Translations under genes and position numbers: made by a program
Part shown: positions 24,121 through 35,100 of the stretch, one piece after another
How positions within the stretch are numbered: position 1 is the first letter of the stretch
Layout: each line of letters begins with the position of its first letter
Notes under the pieces: model-generated
The model's database searches: none
What the model was told of the DNA's origin: nothing
What the model saw: only the letters and a program-made list of their open reading frames with translations
NCBI GenBank assembly: GCA_017427185.1
Contig: JAFRTJ010000066.1
Location: 1 to 37,813, forward strand
Source: Bacteroidaceae bacterium
Lineage (GTDB): Bacteria; Bacteroidota; Bacteroidia; Bacteroidales; Bacteroidaceae
Direction: 5' to 3'
DNA length: 37,813 nucleotides

Positions 24121-25934
24121 ATGCAATAGAATTACTTTCTCCTGCCAGAAATCTGGAATGCGGCATCGCGGCCATCGACCATGGTGCTGATGCTGTGTAT
24201 ATAGGTGCTCCACGTTTTGGTGCACGTTCAGCAGCGGGAAATAGTATTGATGACATTGCTCGTCTATGTGAGTATGCCCATCAGTTTGGTTCTCGTGTCG
24301 ATGTGACAGTCAACACGATCTTCTATGATTCGGAACTCGATGAGGTGCGTCAGATGACAGGTGAACTTTATCGCGTTGGAGTGGATGCTCTTATCGTTCA
24401 AGACATGGCTCTTCTCGAAATGGATCTTCCACCCATCGCGCTCCATGCCAGCACTCAGATGGATAATCGTACCCCTGAGAAGGTTCAGTGGCTCAGTTCG
24501 TTAGGATTTGAACAGATTGTGTTGGCTCGCGAGCTTTCCATTGATCAGATACGACAAATTCATCAGGCAGTTCCTGATGTGAAGCTCGAAGCTTTCGTTC
24601 ATGGAGCTTTGTGCGTATCTTTCAGTGGTCAGTGTTATGCTTCCCAGTATTGCTTTGGTCGAAGTGCCAATCGTGGTGAATGTGCTCAGTTTTGTCGTCT
24701 GCCTTTCTCGCTTCAAGATGCTCAGGGAAAGATAATGAGTCGCAATCGTTATCTTCTCTCGTTGCGCGACATGAACCGTAGTCGCTCTATAGAAGAAATG
24801 ATGGACGCAGGTGTTCGTTCGTTCAAGATTGAAGGTCGTCTCAAGGATGTCTCCTACGTCAAGAATATAACTGCCTATTATCGTCAACAGATTGATGCTG
24901 TCTTGAGGCATCGTCCAGAATACGTTCGTTCTTCGTTGGGGCACGAGACATATACGTTCCAGCCAGATCCTCGACGTAGTTTCAATCGAGGGTTCACAGA
25001 ATATTTCCTTCATGGTCGTACGCCAGACATTACTTCGCCACAGAGTCCTAAAAGTGTGGGGCAACCTGTTGGAGAGGTCAAGGAGGTACGACGTGATTGT
25101 ATTATTGTGTCAGGCATAATTCCTTTCTCGAATGGCGATGGATTGTGTTTTTATGATTCAGAAAATAGGCTTCAAGGTTTTCGCGTGAACAGGGTGGAAG
25201 GCAATCATCTTTATCCTGCACAAATGCCTCAAATCAGTCCCCACACACCGCTCTTTCGCAATTTCGACCAGCAATGGGAACGTTTACTTTCACGTACATC
25301 TTCAGTTCGTAAAGTATTTGTTGACTGGAAATTATCGGAATCTGAGGAAGGTTTTACTTTAAGTGTTATTCGTGAGGATGGTGTCCAAGTTTCAGAGTCT
25401 TTCCCCTATGAGCATCAGTTGGCTAGAACCGATCAGAATAAAGGAATTTGTGAACAGCTTTCCCGTTTGGGTGATACCATCTATGAGGCACGAAACATAG
25501 ATGTTCTTTTTTCCCAATCGTGGTTTATTCCCCATAGCGTTTTGGCAGAATGGAAGAGGCAAACGCTTCTTCTGCTTCCATCTCCATCTTCAATAGCTTC
25601 ATCTGTTCCTCATCCTTCTGAGGACAAGATTGAGGCAAAGGATAATTCTTTCCTCCTGAACGTTTCCAATCGTCTTTCTCGACAGTTCTATCAGTCTCGA
25701 GGAGTTTGTGCGATTGAACCAGCTATGGAAATCACACCTGGTTCAACGCCTCAAAGCAGCACCGCATTGATGTTCTGTCGGCATTGTTTACGTTATTCAT
25801 TAGGTTTATGTGCACGCAATGGTGGTAAACATGGTCCTTTCATAGAGCCTTTTTATCTTGTCTCTCAGGATGGTCGTCGTTTTCCACTCGAGTTTGATTG
25901 CAAGAACTGTCAGATGATTGTCCACCATGCGTAA
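24117..25934 (+). CDS. Peptidase U32 family protein (RlhA/TrhP-like RNA hydroxylation family)
   Basis: The 605-aa protein has the U32 start 'IELLSPARNLECGIAAIDHGADAVYIG' and the signature region with cysteines 'CYASQYCFGRSANRGECAQFCRLPF' near 173-197, then 'YLLSLRDMNR' and 'FKIEGRLKDVSYV'. Family members RlhA and TrhP hydroxylate rRNA or tRNA bases using prephenate-linked chemistry rather than acting as proteases, so an RNA-modifying role is the better guess. A second Cys pair lies near the C-terminus (CRHCLRYSLGLC and CKNCQMIV). The start is TTG at 24117, which overlaps the metA stop; the ATG at 24120 is out of frame. Confidence 0.88.
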   Translation: MNAIELLSPARNLECGIAAIDHGADAVYIGAPRFGARSAAGNSIDDIARLCEYAHQFGSRVDVTVNTIFYDSELDEVRQMTGELYRVGVDALIVQDMALLEMDLPPIALHASTQMDNRTPEKVQWLSSLGFEQIVLARELSIDQIRQIHQAVPDVKLEAFVHGALCVSFSGQCYASQYCFGRSANRGECAQFCRLPFSLQDAQGKIMSRNRYLLSLRDMNRSRSIEEMMDAGVRSFKIEGRLKDVSYVKNITAYYRQQIDAVLRHRPEYVRSSLGHETYTFQPDPRRSFNRGFTEYFLHGRTPDITSPQSPKSVGQPVGEVKEVRRDCIIVSGIIPFSNGDGLCFYDSENRLQGFRVNRVEGNHLYPAQMPQISPHTPLFRNFDQQWERLLSRTSSVRKVFVDWKLSESEEGFTLSVIREDGVQVSESFPYEHQLARTDQNKGICEQLSRLGDTIYEARNIDVLFSQSWFIPHSVLAEWKRQTLLLLPSPSSIASSVPHPSEDKIEAKDNSFLLNVSNRLSRQFYQSRGVCAIEPAMEITPGSTPQSSTALMFCRHCLRYSLGLCARNGGKHGPFIEPFYLVSQDGRRFPLEFDCKNCQMIVHHA

Positions 25935-26859
25935 TGTCGCTCTCATATTCCTCTCAGCATTGTTTTTTAGTGCTTGCAGCTATCCTCGCCAGGGAGATGG
26001 ACGGCCTTATGGCATCAATTATAATTTTGAGTTGTGGGGAGACAGTTTGATTTTGCAATCTGATCAACCTACTCATAATCAACCTATCAGTACAATGCTC
26101 GATAGCAACAATGTTGTCTATCAGGGTGATCCTCTCGTGGTTGCTCAGATTATGATTATTCCTGAGGATTCTGTTGATAGTGTATGGGTTAAAGTGGCGC
26201 GTGACCAACTGACGATGGGATGGACACATGAGAGTGTCCTGATAGCCAATGCAGTTCCTTCAGACCCTATCAGTCAGTTCATCTTTTTTTTCAGCCAGCG
26301 TCATTATTGGTATTTCTTAGGATTCATCATCTGCTTGATTCTCCTTACCGTTTTCCATTTGATGCGTCGTAAGGGTTTTCATGTTGTCCATTTCAACGAT
26401 ATTGCCACTTGTTATCCTACTGCTCTTGCGCTTACTGTGAGTGGTAGTGCAGTCCTTTATGCCAGTATCCAGAAGTTTGTCCCAGAGACATGGGTTCAGT
26501 TCTATTACCATCCTTCCATCAATCCCTTCGAATTACCCTTTATTCTGGCTCTTTTTCTCTCTTCTGTCTGGCTGATTCTTATCTTGCTAGTTGCCTCGCT
26601 TGATGAGGTCAATCGTCAGCTTCGTTTTTCAGATACCATCATGTATCTGCTCTCGCTTTTTGGTGTTTGTGTATTGTGTTATATGGTTTTCTCCATTCTC
26701 ACTTTATATTGGGTGGGATATCTGCTCTTTGTTGTATATGCCGTATGGGCACTATGGCGCTATATTCGACGCTATCGTCCTCACTATATTTGTGGTAAGT
26801 GTGGTTCCAAACTTCATGCATTGGGGCGATGTCCACATTGTGGTGCAATGAATGAATAA
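25927..26859 (+). CDS. Membrane lipoprotein with C-terminal zinc ribbon, unknown function
   Basis: The 310-aa protein begins with a lipoprotein signal (LFFSAC, Cys near 17). A periplasmic region (about 20-115) with SH3-like beta strands follows, then several membrane segments near 118-140, 155-180, 190-220 and 230-270. The end is a CxxC...CxxC zinc ribbon (CGKCGSKL ... CPHCG). I know this layout from hypothetical 'zinc ribbon domain-containing' proteins of Bacteroidetes but not a function. ATG at 25927 overlaps the U32 stop by 8 nt; a TTG at 25918 would add three residues. Co-translation with the U32 gene is likely. Confidence 0.8.
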   Translation: MRNVALIFLSALFFSACSYPRQGDGRPYGINYNFELWGDSLILQSDQPTHNQPISTMLDSNNVVYQGDPLVVAQIMIIPEDSVDSVWVKVARDQLTMGWTHESVLIANAVPSDPISQFIFFFSQRHYWYFLGFIICLILLTVFHLMRRKGFHVVHFNDIATCYPTALALTVSGSAVLYASIQKFVPETWVQFYYHPSINPFELPFILALFLSSVWLILILLVASLDEVNRQLRFSDTIMYLLSLFGVCVLCYMVFSILTLYWVGYLLFVVYAVWALWRYIRRYRPHYICGKCGSKLHALGRCPHCGAMNE

Positions 26860-26883
26860 AATTAATCAAATCAATATAAAAAA

Positions 26884-29800
26884 ATGAACTCTCTATCTAA
26901 TCTGTTACGTTGCCTTTCACGATTGAAAGTGATGGGAGGTTTCTTATCCTTCCTCTTTTGTCTTATCTCGATTCCTGCTGATGCAGAATTGCAATCTGGT
27001 CAGGTTGTTCGCGTCTCCATTGGTAGCCGTGTAATGAGTACTGAAGATTCCAGCCTTGATGCTGGGAAAGCTGTGGTTATGTGGACAGAGACAAATACCA
27101 ATTCACAGCGGTGGCTCTTGGAACAGAATGACAAAGGTGGCTACTATATTACCAATGTGTATAGCGGATACTACCTGGGTGGAATCTCATCGTCATCCAA
27201 TGGGGCTAAAATAGGTCAGGTTACTCGAAGCAATGCTGCGACTCGAGGCTCATGGGAACTTGTTCCTGTGGAAGGTGTGGAGAATACATACCAGATTTTC
27301 ATCAACACCAATCGTCGTTTCTGCCTGTCTGCTGCATCTGATGTGTCTGAAGGTAGTGAACTGACTCTTGTCACAGCAGCTACTGCTGATGCGTCGCGTG
27401 TGCAGTTTCACATTGAGGAAGCGGCAGCAGCACCCAATCAGCTAACTGCTGAGATTCGCGAGGAAATGATGGATCGATGGATGGCTCAGTATTACCACAA
27501 GGCATCTACAGGTCACGTCATAGGCAAAGGCGGCTGGTGGGGCGATGCTGAGATGTTCGAGGTTGTTTTGGATGCCTATGAGACAACTGGACTTCAGGAA
27601 TATGCCACTATGTTTGACGAACTCTATAGGAATTTCTGCCATCGTAATGGAACAGATTGGACGGGTAATAGTTATAACGACGATATTGCCTGGATGTGTA
27701 TTGCTTGCGTACGTGCTTATCTGCTCACAGGCAATACGGATTATCGCACTAAGGCAAAAAGCAACTTTGATGCCATGTATAAGCGTGCAAATGCTTATGG
27801 AGACAATACACTCATCTGGTGTCAAGGCAAATCAGGAACCAACAGTTGCATCAATGGTCCTGCCTGTGTGGCAGCTTGCTATCTGGCTATTGCTACAGGC
27901 CTCGAGAGTTACTATACGAAAGCTCGCAACACATACATGGGTGAGAGAGCTATCCTGTATGCATTCTCCAATGGGAACTTCACAGGTCAAGTATATGACT
28001 CCTACGACACAAAGAATAAAAAGGTAGGCAACACATGGTCAAGCACTTACAATCAAGGTACATGCCTTGGAGCAGCTGTTATGCTCTATGATCACTTTGG
28101 CGATGAGATGTTCCGTCAGGATGCAGATGCTATTGTCTCATGGACAAAGAGCAATCTGGCCAATAGCAATGGGATTATCAAAGTGTGTCAAACGGCTACG
28201 GGTGACCTTACTGGATTCAAGGGCATCCTCATGCGCTATATCCGTCGTTATGCAGCAGACCTGGATCATCCTGAGAACTATGAATGGCTGGCAAAGAATG
28301 CGTTCCAGGCATGGAACAATCGCAATTCAGCTGGCATTTCCATGAGTGGATGGCTCCATAAGACGCCAGAGAACTTCAACTATTCAGACGGTGGTGATTT
28401 CAGAAACGATGGCGTAGGGGCTTTCACAGCTCTTTCGGCTGCCTATAATGCCCATTTGGGTGTTCAGGATCACCATGACGCCTACAGCACCATCGAATCA
28501 GAGAACTTCAACTTCATTTGTGGAGCCCAGATTACCACTGAGGATGGGATGACTGTCGCAGGTCCCTTTAATAACGCCACCAACATTGGATACCGCAATG
28601 TGGAGTTTGGCAATCGTGCTGCCACCCATTTGAATCTGCGTATGAACCACTTGCGTGTCTCATCTCGTCTCAACGTCTATGCAGATGCACCCAATACTGG
28701 GACGCTCCTTTGTACTGTCACTCCTGAGGAAACCTCTCAATGGATCGATGTCACTGTGCCTCTCAATGTTCCCCTGGATGGAACTCATAACATTTACTTC
28801 TGTGTTGCAGGAACAGCACGCATTCCTTTGCTCAGCATCGATAAGTTCTCGTTTTCTTCCACCTACAGCATCTATCCAGATTTGACCAATAATGGAGGCA
28901 AGTTCACTACCTCTTTCCAGACCTCTGACAATCTCGATGCTTTAGGTGATGATCGAGCCACTACTGCCATTTCTGCTGTTGCTCCTGAGGGAGAGGCGTG
29001 GATTCAGTATCAGAGTTCTGCACCCATCGTTCTCAGTGGATACAGTCTCTTTGCTGGACTTTCAGAGGGTCATGATCCTTCTGCATGGTTGCTTCAATAT
29101 TCCGATGATGGCAACACGTGGGAAACGCTGGATGAACGTGTTGAACAAGCCTTTTCAACACGTGGAGAACAGCGTTTCTTCACAGTCTCTTCCAACGAGG
29201 CTCATTCCTGCTTCCGTCTTCTCTTCCCCCATGTCGAGTCAGGCGCAACGCTATCTTTGTCTGAATGGCAACTTATGGGACGTAGTGTCTCTCAAGCTGA
29301 TATTACCCATGATGGAGGGCAGATGACTTCTGAAGGAGCAACAACCTATGTCTATCGTGGTATGGGAAGCTATCTTCTTGATGCTTACTCGATTACGGGA
29401 GGCAATGCAACAGCATGGACCCTCTATGGCTCCACCAATGGGAACCGCTGGGTGGAGCTCGATTCTCAATCCGATTCTCAAAACATTTATCCTACCAGCG
29501 CATGTCAGGTTCACTCCACCACAGGTTATACCTATTATAAATTAGAGGTTACTTCATTTGCTGAGGGCGCAGAACCCTCTGAAGATTTGCAGCTCCAACT
29601 CTTTGGCATGCTTGATTTTGGAAAATTCCATGCTGATATCACCCAGTTCAGCATCATAAAGGATGCAATTGGTGGCGATGCATCTATGCTTTTCGACAAG
29701 GATGGTTACACCTACAGCACCAGCGAGGGTTCCACAGATGTCCTTCCTTCATGGGATATCCGCCTTCCTTTCTCAGCGCGTATTATTGGCTACAGCCTTC

Positions 29801-30612
29801 TTTCAGCCGATGATGCTGACCTCAATCCTCAATCTGTTGCTCTTTATGGTATTGATGATGAAAGTGGGGATGTTGCCACACTCAGCACCCGCAGTCTTAG
29901 CATGACACTTCGTGGTCAGCGAGTTACCAATACAGTTTCTTCCAGTCGTCAGTTCAATCATCTTCGCCTTGATGTGGGAGCCGTAGTCAACGAAGGAACG
30001 CAGGCACGCTTGGCAGAGGTGGAGATTTATACAACTACGATGATAGAGGATGAGACCATCGCTCCACGTCCCGTCTCCATTCAGGCTTCAGCTGAGGCAG
30101 TCGCTGCTACAGAGAGTGTTGAGAAACTCGTGGATATGAGTCGCATGACACGTTATCGCACAAGCTTCACCAAGCCAGTTTCCATCACAGTCACTTTTGC
30201 TGAGCCTCAATCCATTAAGGCGTACACCCTCACAGCCGCCAAGGATGAGCCAACACGTGATCCTCAGGCATGGACTCTCGAGGGTTCTTCTGATGGTTCT
30301 GCCTGGACAGTTATTGACCAGCGTACTGATCAAGCTTTCAGCCATCGCTATGCTACCCAGTTTTACGACTGCAATCCTGAGGCAGAGCCATACACGCAGT
30401 ATCGTCTCACTTTCACTGAGACAGCAGGAGCCAATCAAGTGCAGTTGAGTGAGCTTCAGTTCCTCCTTACCACGCATCCCACTGCTGTCCGCAATATCAG
30501 CGTTGATCCTGTTTCTGTCGATGATTCTCCTCTCTACGACCTTCAGGGACGCAAGGTTCAGTCTCCACGTCGTGGAATCTATATCCAAGGCGGCAGAAAG
30601 GTTATCCGTTAG
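26884..30612 (+). CDS. Secreted GH76-family alpha-mannanase-like protein with CBM6 and discoidin domains
   Basis: This 1242-aa secreted protein opens with a signal peptide (cleavage probably after IPADA, about residue 34). A ricin/beta-trefoil-like domain spans about 36-178 and the GH76 catalytic domain about 185-525. The family's paired aspartates are seen in YNDDIAWM (Asp266-Asp267). A CBM6-like domain (about 535-660) and four discoidin/F5-8-type domains (about 665-1205) follow. The C-terminal tail 'YDLQGRKVQSPRRGIYIQGG' (about 1216 on) resembles T9SS-type sorting tails, suggesting cell-surface delivery. GH76 enzymes cut alpha-1,6-mannan backbones such as those of yeast cell walls. No SusC/SusD genes are nearby. 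A 24-nt gap separates it from the preceding lipoprotein gene. Confidence 0.85.
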   Translation: MNSLSNLLRCLSRLKVMGGFLSFLFCLISIPADAELQSGQVVRVSIGSRVMSTEDSSLDAGKAVVMWTETNTNSQRWLLEQNDKGGYYITNVYSGYYLGGISSSSNGAKIGQVTRSNAATRGSWELVPVEGVENTYQIFINTNRRFCLSAASDVSEGSELTLVTAATADASRVQFHIEEAAAAPNQLTAEIREEMMDRWMAQYYHKASTGHVIGKGGWWGDAEMFEVVLDAYETTGLQEYATMFDELYRNFCHRNGTDWTGNSYNDDIAWMCIACVRAYLLTGNTDYRTKAKSNFDAMYKRANAYGDNTLIWCQGKSGTNSCINGPACVAACYLAIATGLESYYTKARNTYMGERAILYAFSNGNFTGQVYDSYDTKNKKVGNTWSSTYNQGTCLGAAVMLYDHFGDEMFRQDADAIVSWTKSNLANSNGIIKVCQTATGDLTGFKGILMRYIRRYAADLDHPENYEWLAKNAFQAWNNRNSAGISMSGWLHKTPENFNYSDGGDFRNDGVGAFTALSAAYNAHLGVQDHHDAYSTIESENFNFICGAQITTEDGMTVAGPFNNATNIGYRNVEFGNRAATHLNLRMNHLRVSSRLNVYADAPNTGTLLCTVTPEETSQWIDVTVPLNVPLDGTHNIYFCVAGTARIPLLSIDKFSFSSTYSIYPDLTNNGGKFTTSFQTSDNLDALGDDRATTAISAVAPEGEAWIQYQSSAPIVLSGYSLFAGLSEGHDPSAWLLQYSDDGNTWETLDERVEQAFSTRGEQRFFTVSSNEAHSCFRLLFPHVESGATLSLSEWQLMGRSVSQADITHDGGQMTSEGATTYVYRGMGSYLLDAYSITGGNATAWTLYGSTNGNRWVELDSQSDSQNIYPTSACQVHSTTGYTYYKLEVTSFAEGAEPSEDLQLQLFGMLDFGKFHADITQFSIIKDAIGGDASMLFDKDGYTYSTSEGSTDVLPSWDIRLPFSARIIGYSLLSADDADLNPQSVALYGIDDESGDVATLSTRSLSMTLRGQRVTNTVSSSRQFNHLRLDVGAVVNEGTQARLAEVEIYTTTMIEDETIAPRPVSIQASAEAVAATESVEKLVDMSRMTRYRTSFTKPVSITVTFAEPQSIKAYTLTAAKDEPTRDPQAWTLEGSSDGSAWTVIDQRTDQAFSHRYATQFYDCNPEAEPYTQYRLTFTETAGANQVQLSELQFLLTTHPTAVRNISVDPVSVDDSPLYDLQGRKVQSPRRGIYIQGGRKVIR

Positions 30613-30624
30613 GTCAAAAACAAA

Positions 30625-30664
30625 GAAGCCTCTCTTACCGTTTCTTCTGGGTAGGAGAGGCTTC
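30625..30664. terminator. Bidirectional terminator between convergent genes
   Basis: GAAGCCTCTCTTACC (30625-30639) pairs with GGTAGGAGAGGCTTC (30650-30664) apart from one G-U pair. The stem encloses a 10-nt loop. T-rich tails follow on both strands: TCTTCCTTCTTCTG on plus, and the complement of CAAAAACAAA on minus. It separates the GH76 gene from the aldo/keto reductase gene. Confidence 0.9.
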
Positions 30665-30688
30665 TCTTCCTTCTTCTGTTTCTCAGAA

Positions 30689-32059
30689 TTACTTTTCGCC
30701 TATCAGTTCCACGATACGCATCATCTGGTTGGGGATGCGGATGCTTTGTGGACATTTAGGCAGACACTGGCCACACTCCATGCATTTCGTAGCCAGTTCC
30801 TCGCTCTTCAGTTTCTTCTTGAAGCTGTCACGTAAAGCCTTCACCTTCTTCTTGTAGCTATCCTCGCCCTTTTTGGGGAAGGAGCCGCTGTTGACAGCAT
30901 TGTTGTAAACTGCGAAATTGCCAGGAATGTTTACGCCAAAGGGACAAGGCATGCAATACTGACAGGCGGTACAGGGAATCACAGGAATGCCCTTCATGCC
31001 TGTCGCGATGCGATCCATCAGGTCAAATTCCTCTTCGCTCATCTCTTGCAGTGGCGAGAAGGTCTCCACGTTTTCCTGCAGTACCTCCATCGTTGTCATG
31101 CCGCTCAGGGTCGTGAGTATGTTCTCGTGAGAGCCCACCCATCTGAATGCCCATTTGGCTGGAGTGTCGTCAGGGTCAGCTGCACGCATCAGCTCCTCGT
31201 ACTCGCTGGGCACTTTTGCCAGACGGCCACCCAGCAGAGGTTCCATCACTACGTTCTGCACACCCATGCGCTCGCATTTCTGATAGAGATATTCAGCGTC
31301 AGCATCCTTCTTCCATCCCTCGCCTTGTCCAGCGTGGCGCCAGTCGATGTAGTTCATCTCAATCTGCACGAAGGTGAATCCGTACTTCTTGTTGTTGTCC
31401 AACAGCCAATCAAATACCTTCACGTCGCCATGATAGGAGAAACCCAAGTTGCGGATCAGCCCCTTGTCTCTTTGTTCGCAAAGCCAATCAAGCAGGCCGT
31501 TGTTGATGAATCGATCGTTGAGGGTGTCCATACCTTTTCCGCCTCCAACAGAGTGGAGCAGATAGTAGTCGATATAGTCTACCTGCAGGCGTTCCAGCGA
31601 AGTCTTGAACATCTTCTGACCAGCTTCCAGGCTGTGGTCGCGCATGTCGCTCAGTTTCGTAGCCACATAGTAGCTGTTGCGAGGATGTCTGTGCAGGGCG
31701 ATTCCTGTGCTGACCTCACTCTGCCCATGAATGTAGACAGGTGCTGTGTCGAAATAGTTCACACCATGCTCCAATGCGTAGTCCACCTCTCTGTTCACCA
31801 TCTCCTGATCGATGTGCCCATCTTTTTGAGGGAGGCGCATCATGCCGTATCCCAGCAGCGATACGCGATCCTCAGTATGTCTGTTTATCCGATAGGTCAT
31901 TCCATTCGCTCCATCCGTTTGCTTGGTGGAATTCATTTTGTTTCCAGCATACACTTGCATGCCGAATCCACCCAGCAGGAAGGCTGATGCGGAGGTGGTT
32001 CCCAACCTTTTCAGGAACTCTCGTCTGGTGCGGTCCTGTTTGTTGTCGTTGCCTTTCAT
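30689..32059 (-). CDS. Tat-exported aldo/keto reductase with two 4Fe-4S clusters
   Basis: The 456-aa protein begins with a twin-arginine signal (RREFLKR at about 12-18, then a hydrophobic stretch SASAFLLGGFGM), so it would be folded with its cofactors before export. The aldo/keto reductase barrel covers about 55-350 with the catalytic tetrad in NYFDTAPVY (Asp, Tyr), VATKLSD (Lys) and YYLLHS (His). The C-terminal ferredoxin-like part has CTACQYCMPCPFGV and CMECGQCLPKCPQSI. Such proteins are common in Bacteroidetes; their substrates are not known. It is upstream of, and convergent with, the GH76 gene, and about 110 nt downstream of the GLUG-repeat gene on the same strand. Confidence 0.92.
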   Translation of the reverse strand: MKGNDNKQDRTRREFLKRLGTTSASAFLLGGFGMQVYAGNKMNSTKQTDGANGMTYRINRHTEDRVSLLGYGMMRLPQKDGHIDQEMVNREVDYALEHGVNYFDTAPVYIHGQSEVSTGIALHRHPRNSYYVATKLSDMRDHSLEAGQKMFKTSLERLQVDYIDYYLLHSVGGGKGMDTLNDRFINNGLLDWLCEQRDKGLIRNLGFSYHGDVKVFDWLLDNNKKYGFTFVQIEMNYIDWRHAGQGEGWKKDADAEYLYQKCERMGVQNVVMEPLLGGRLAKVPSEYEELMRAADPDDTPAKWAFRWVGSHENILTTLSGMTTMEVLQENVETFSPLQEMSEEEFDLMDRIATGMKGIPVIPCTACQYCMPCPFGVNIPGNFAVYNNAVNSGSFPKKGEDSYKKKVKALRDSFKKKLKSEELATKCMECGQCLPKCPQSIRIPNQMMRIVELIGEK

Positions 32060-32106
32060 AAATGTTTGTTTGGGTTAGAATTGCTTGAGATTTATCTTAT
32101 TCTTTG

Positions 32107-32141
32107 GCAATCTCGAGCCTGGTTGGCAGACTCGAGATTGC
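32107..32141 (-). terminator. Perfect 11-bp stem-loop between the GLUG-repeat and aldo/keto reductase genes
   Basis: GCAATCTCGAG (32107-32117) and CTCGAGATTGC (32131-32141) are perfect inverted repeats around a 13-nt loop. It lies 28 nt beyond the stop of the large minus-strand gene and 48 nt before the reductase start. There is no clear T-run on the minus side. It may be a partial terminator or an operator for the reductase gene. Confidence 0.5.
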
Positions 32142-32168
32142 TTATGATACAGTTTTTGTCCTGTGGGA

Positions 32169-35100
32169 TTACTTCTGAACTTTCTTGCCACCTACGATAT
32201 AGATGCCCTTGGGCAGGTTGACCAGACTGTTGCGGACTGCAACATTCGTGCGTATCAAGCGTCCTTGCATGTCATATACGTTGGTGCGTTCGCTGCTCGT
32301 CATGTCGATGTTCTCGATGGCTGTGCCTGGGTCACCGTTGACGATGGTTCCTTCAGCAGAAATGATGACAGTCTTGTGTGTAGGATTGAGCACAGGATAC
32401 AGATCTTCGCCCAAATTCTGATACCAAGTGGTTGTGGGAGCCAACTCATTGAGGCTGTAGGCAACCATTCCGCTGAAGAATTCTTCCTCTGATACGAAGT
32501 TGATGTTCTCCTGCTGGCCTCCCATGTATCCACCTACCTTGCCGATGGTGGAAGTGGTCCAGATGTCCTGGAACTTGCTGCCTTCATGGCAGTATCCGAT
32601 GAGGTCGCCCAGATAGGTCACGTTGCCCACAAGAAGGTTGGTGTAGACGAAGCAGTTCTTTGCTGTGAAGCCATAGGTTCCGTCGTGGGAAGAACCAATG
32701 AGTCCACCCACTGTGCTGGTTCCGTCGATAGTGCCTGCGAAGTAGCAGTAGTTGATGTTGCCATAATACTTGCCGGCGATACCACCTACATCCGTCCCAC
32801 CGCTCATGTCAGCCTTGCTGTAGCAATAGGAGATGTTGCAAGGCAGAGAAGTGCCTACTGCACCAATGATGGAGCCGCAATGGGTAGCGATGTCCGTGTT
32901 GGAGGCAATGTGTCCACTTTCGATGGCTACGCGTGTGACAGTTGCTCCATCGGCCATACCAATGAACATGGCAGGAATGTTGGTGATGGGGTAGAACTGG
33001 CCGTCGTAGCTTCCTGTGAACAGATAGCTGTTGTTGCCCATAGGATGCCAGAGTACCTCAGACATGTCGAGAGGCGCTGTCTGGATGGCCTTGACGCTGC
33101 CGTTGCCAGCATTTACGGTATTGGCGAGCCAGAGGAGATTCTGAGGAGTCTCAATCTGGTATACGCCATCCACGAGTTCTGGTTCAGCTCCATGAACTTT
33201 CTGATAGATGGAAGTCTCCTTCAGGGCTTCCATCGAGAGGGCCTGCTCCTTGGAATAAGAACCTGCCTCGTATGCATCCCAGATGGCATCGTAGGCTGCC
33301 GTTCCTTCGCTGAGTTGCTCCTTGCTGACGCCTCCTTGCTCGAAGATCTCATAGAGAGAGGCATTGATCTGGTCAGCCTCGTTGATCATCTTGACGTAAG
33401 CCATCTTGGTGTCGTAGATGTCCTGGAAGAGTTGCGAGAACTTCTCGATAATCTGGTACTTCGTCTCGTTGTCCTCAGCAGAGGCTGCGGCTATGATGGT
33501 CTGCTGCAGCTCGTCCTTGAGTGCCTGAGAGAAGTTGGGATACTTCTTGTACATGTCATCATTGCTGTCGCTGCTGAACTCGTAAGCCATGATGGTGTTG
33601 GCGCGGCTCACCTGTCCTGCCAATGTCTCATTGATGGCGTCAGTAGCGTTTTCGATGGTGCCACGATAGAAGAGGCGGAAGTTGGCGAAGCCTGTCCAGT
33701 CGCTGCCCAGTCCTGAACCCTGGCTCTTGAGGCCAACGGTCAGTTTTCCATCAGTTACATAGGCTAGGATACGGTTGAGGTGGCGACCTGCGCTGAAGCC
33801 GTAGGAGCAGCTGTAGTAGCCGTGCATACAATATCCAATGACATTGCCATCCTCGTCCTGGTATTCATAGTCTGGATTATTGCCGCCTGGCGTGATGTAG
33901 CAGTTCACTTGGTCGACAGCATCCTCGACGCGCACCATATCCTCGCATACGTTGGATACGTATACCTTGTTGTCGTTGGCATAGAGCATGGGCACGTACT
34001 GCGTGCTGTAGATGCTGGTGTAGGGACGGTAGGCTGCGTTGGCCTGGAGTTCGTAGACGCCATCTGACAAGCCTGTGATAGTCTGGTACATGTCGAAGGT
34101 GTTGTCCCAGCATTCTCCTGCTATCATGACTTCTGGTACGCCGCCTGTGCCTGTGCCCACCTTGCCCTGCCATCCGTTGTATCCGTCTGTCAGGTTGGCA
34201 TTGGTGATCAAGCGTGTGATTTCAGAGTCCACCCCATAGCCGTTTGCCACAGCTGTCTCATAGAGCGACTTGGCAAAGACTGTCTCTGCCTGTACCTCTG
34301 TTGTTGTCAGCACGTGGTATAATATGACGTAGGGATAGCTTCCTTGCGGATAGTCCTCGCAGGGCTCAATCTCATCCTCGAGATACGTTATCAGGAATTC
34401 CAGGTCTGGACCTGCAATCTCGCCTTCGTGCTCAAGGATATCCGTGATGATGTTCTGTACAGCCTTGTCGTAGGCATCGTATGCAGCTGCACTGGTCTCA
34501 ATACTCTTACGCAGAGATTCAGCGTTGTGGTAGGCTGCGAAAAGTTCTTCACGTGTAGTCACCTTAGGCAGGTCGCCCAATGAACTTGCATACGCATCGA
34601 TGAGAGATGTGGTGGCAATTACAGAGGTAGAGAATTCACCAGCCTCATTGACGAGGAAGCTAACCATTTCCTTCAAGCTTTCGCTGTCGGTTTGGCAACC
34701 ATATTCCTCACTGGAAATCTTGTAGATCAGACCATGAGTCTCGTCGAGGGTAGGACTTTGGTCCTCGCCCAGCGTCTGGAACCATGTGGGATTGACGAAA
34801 CTGTTGCCGTTCATCAGATAGCAGGCACGGCCTGTCGCGAAGTCTTCCTGTTTGAGGGTTGTCACAGTCAGCGTGCCTCCATTGTAGCCAGCATCCTTGT
34901 TGGCAGGGCTCCATCCCCAGCACTGGGTGATGCTGTTTTTGCCATGAGCATAGCCTACGTAATGGCCGCGATACTCCTCGTTGCCATTCAGCACTTCTGC
35001 ATAGACGTAGCAGTTGGTGACTGTGGCTACATTGTCGTCATCGTAAGAGCTGCCGATGATGCCGCCCACTGTGCTCGTGCCATCGATGGTACCTGCGAAG

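Noticed and set aside
26884..30612. Polysaccharide utilisation locus around the GH76 gene
   Set aside because: No SusC, SusD, hybrid two-component or other glycoside hydrolase gene is nearby in the window.
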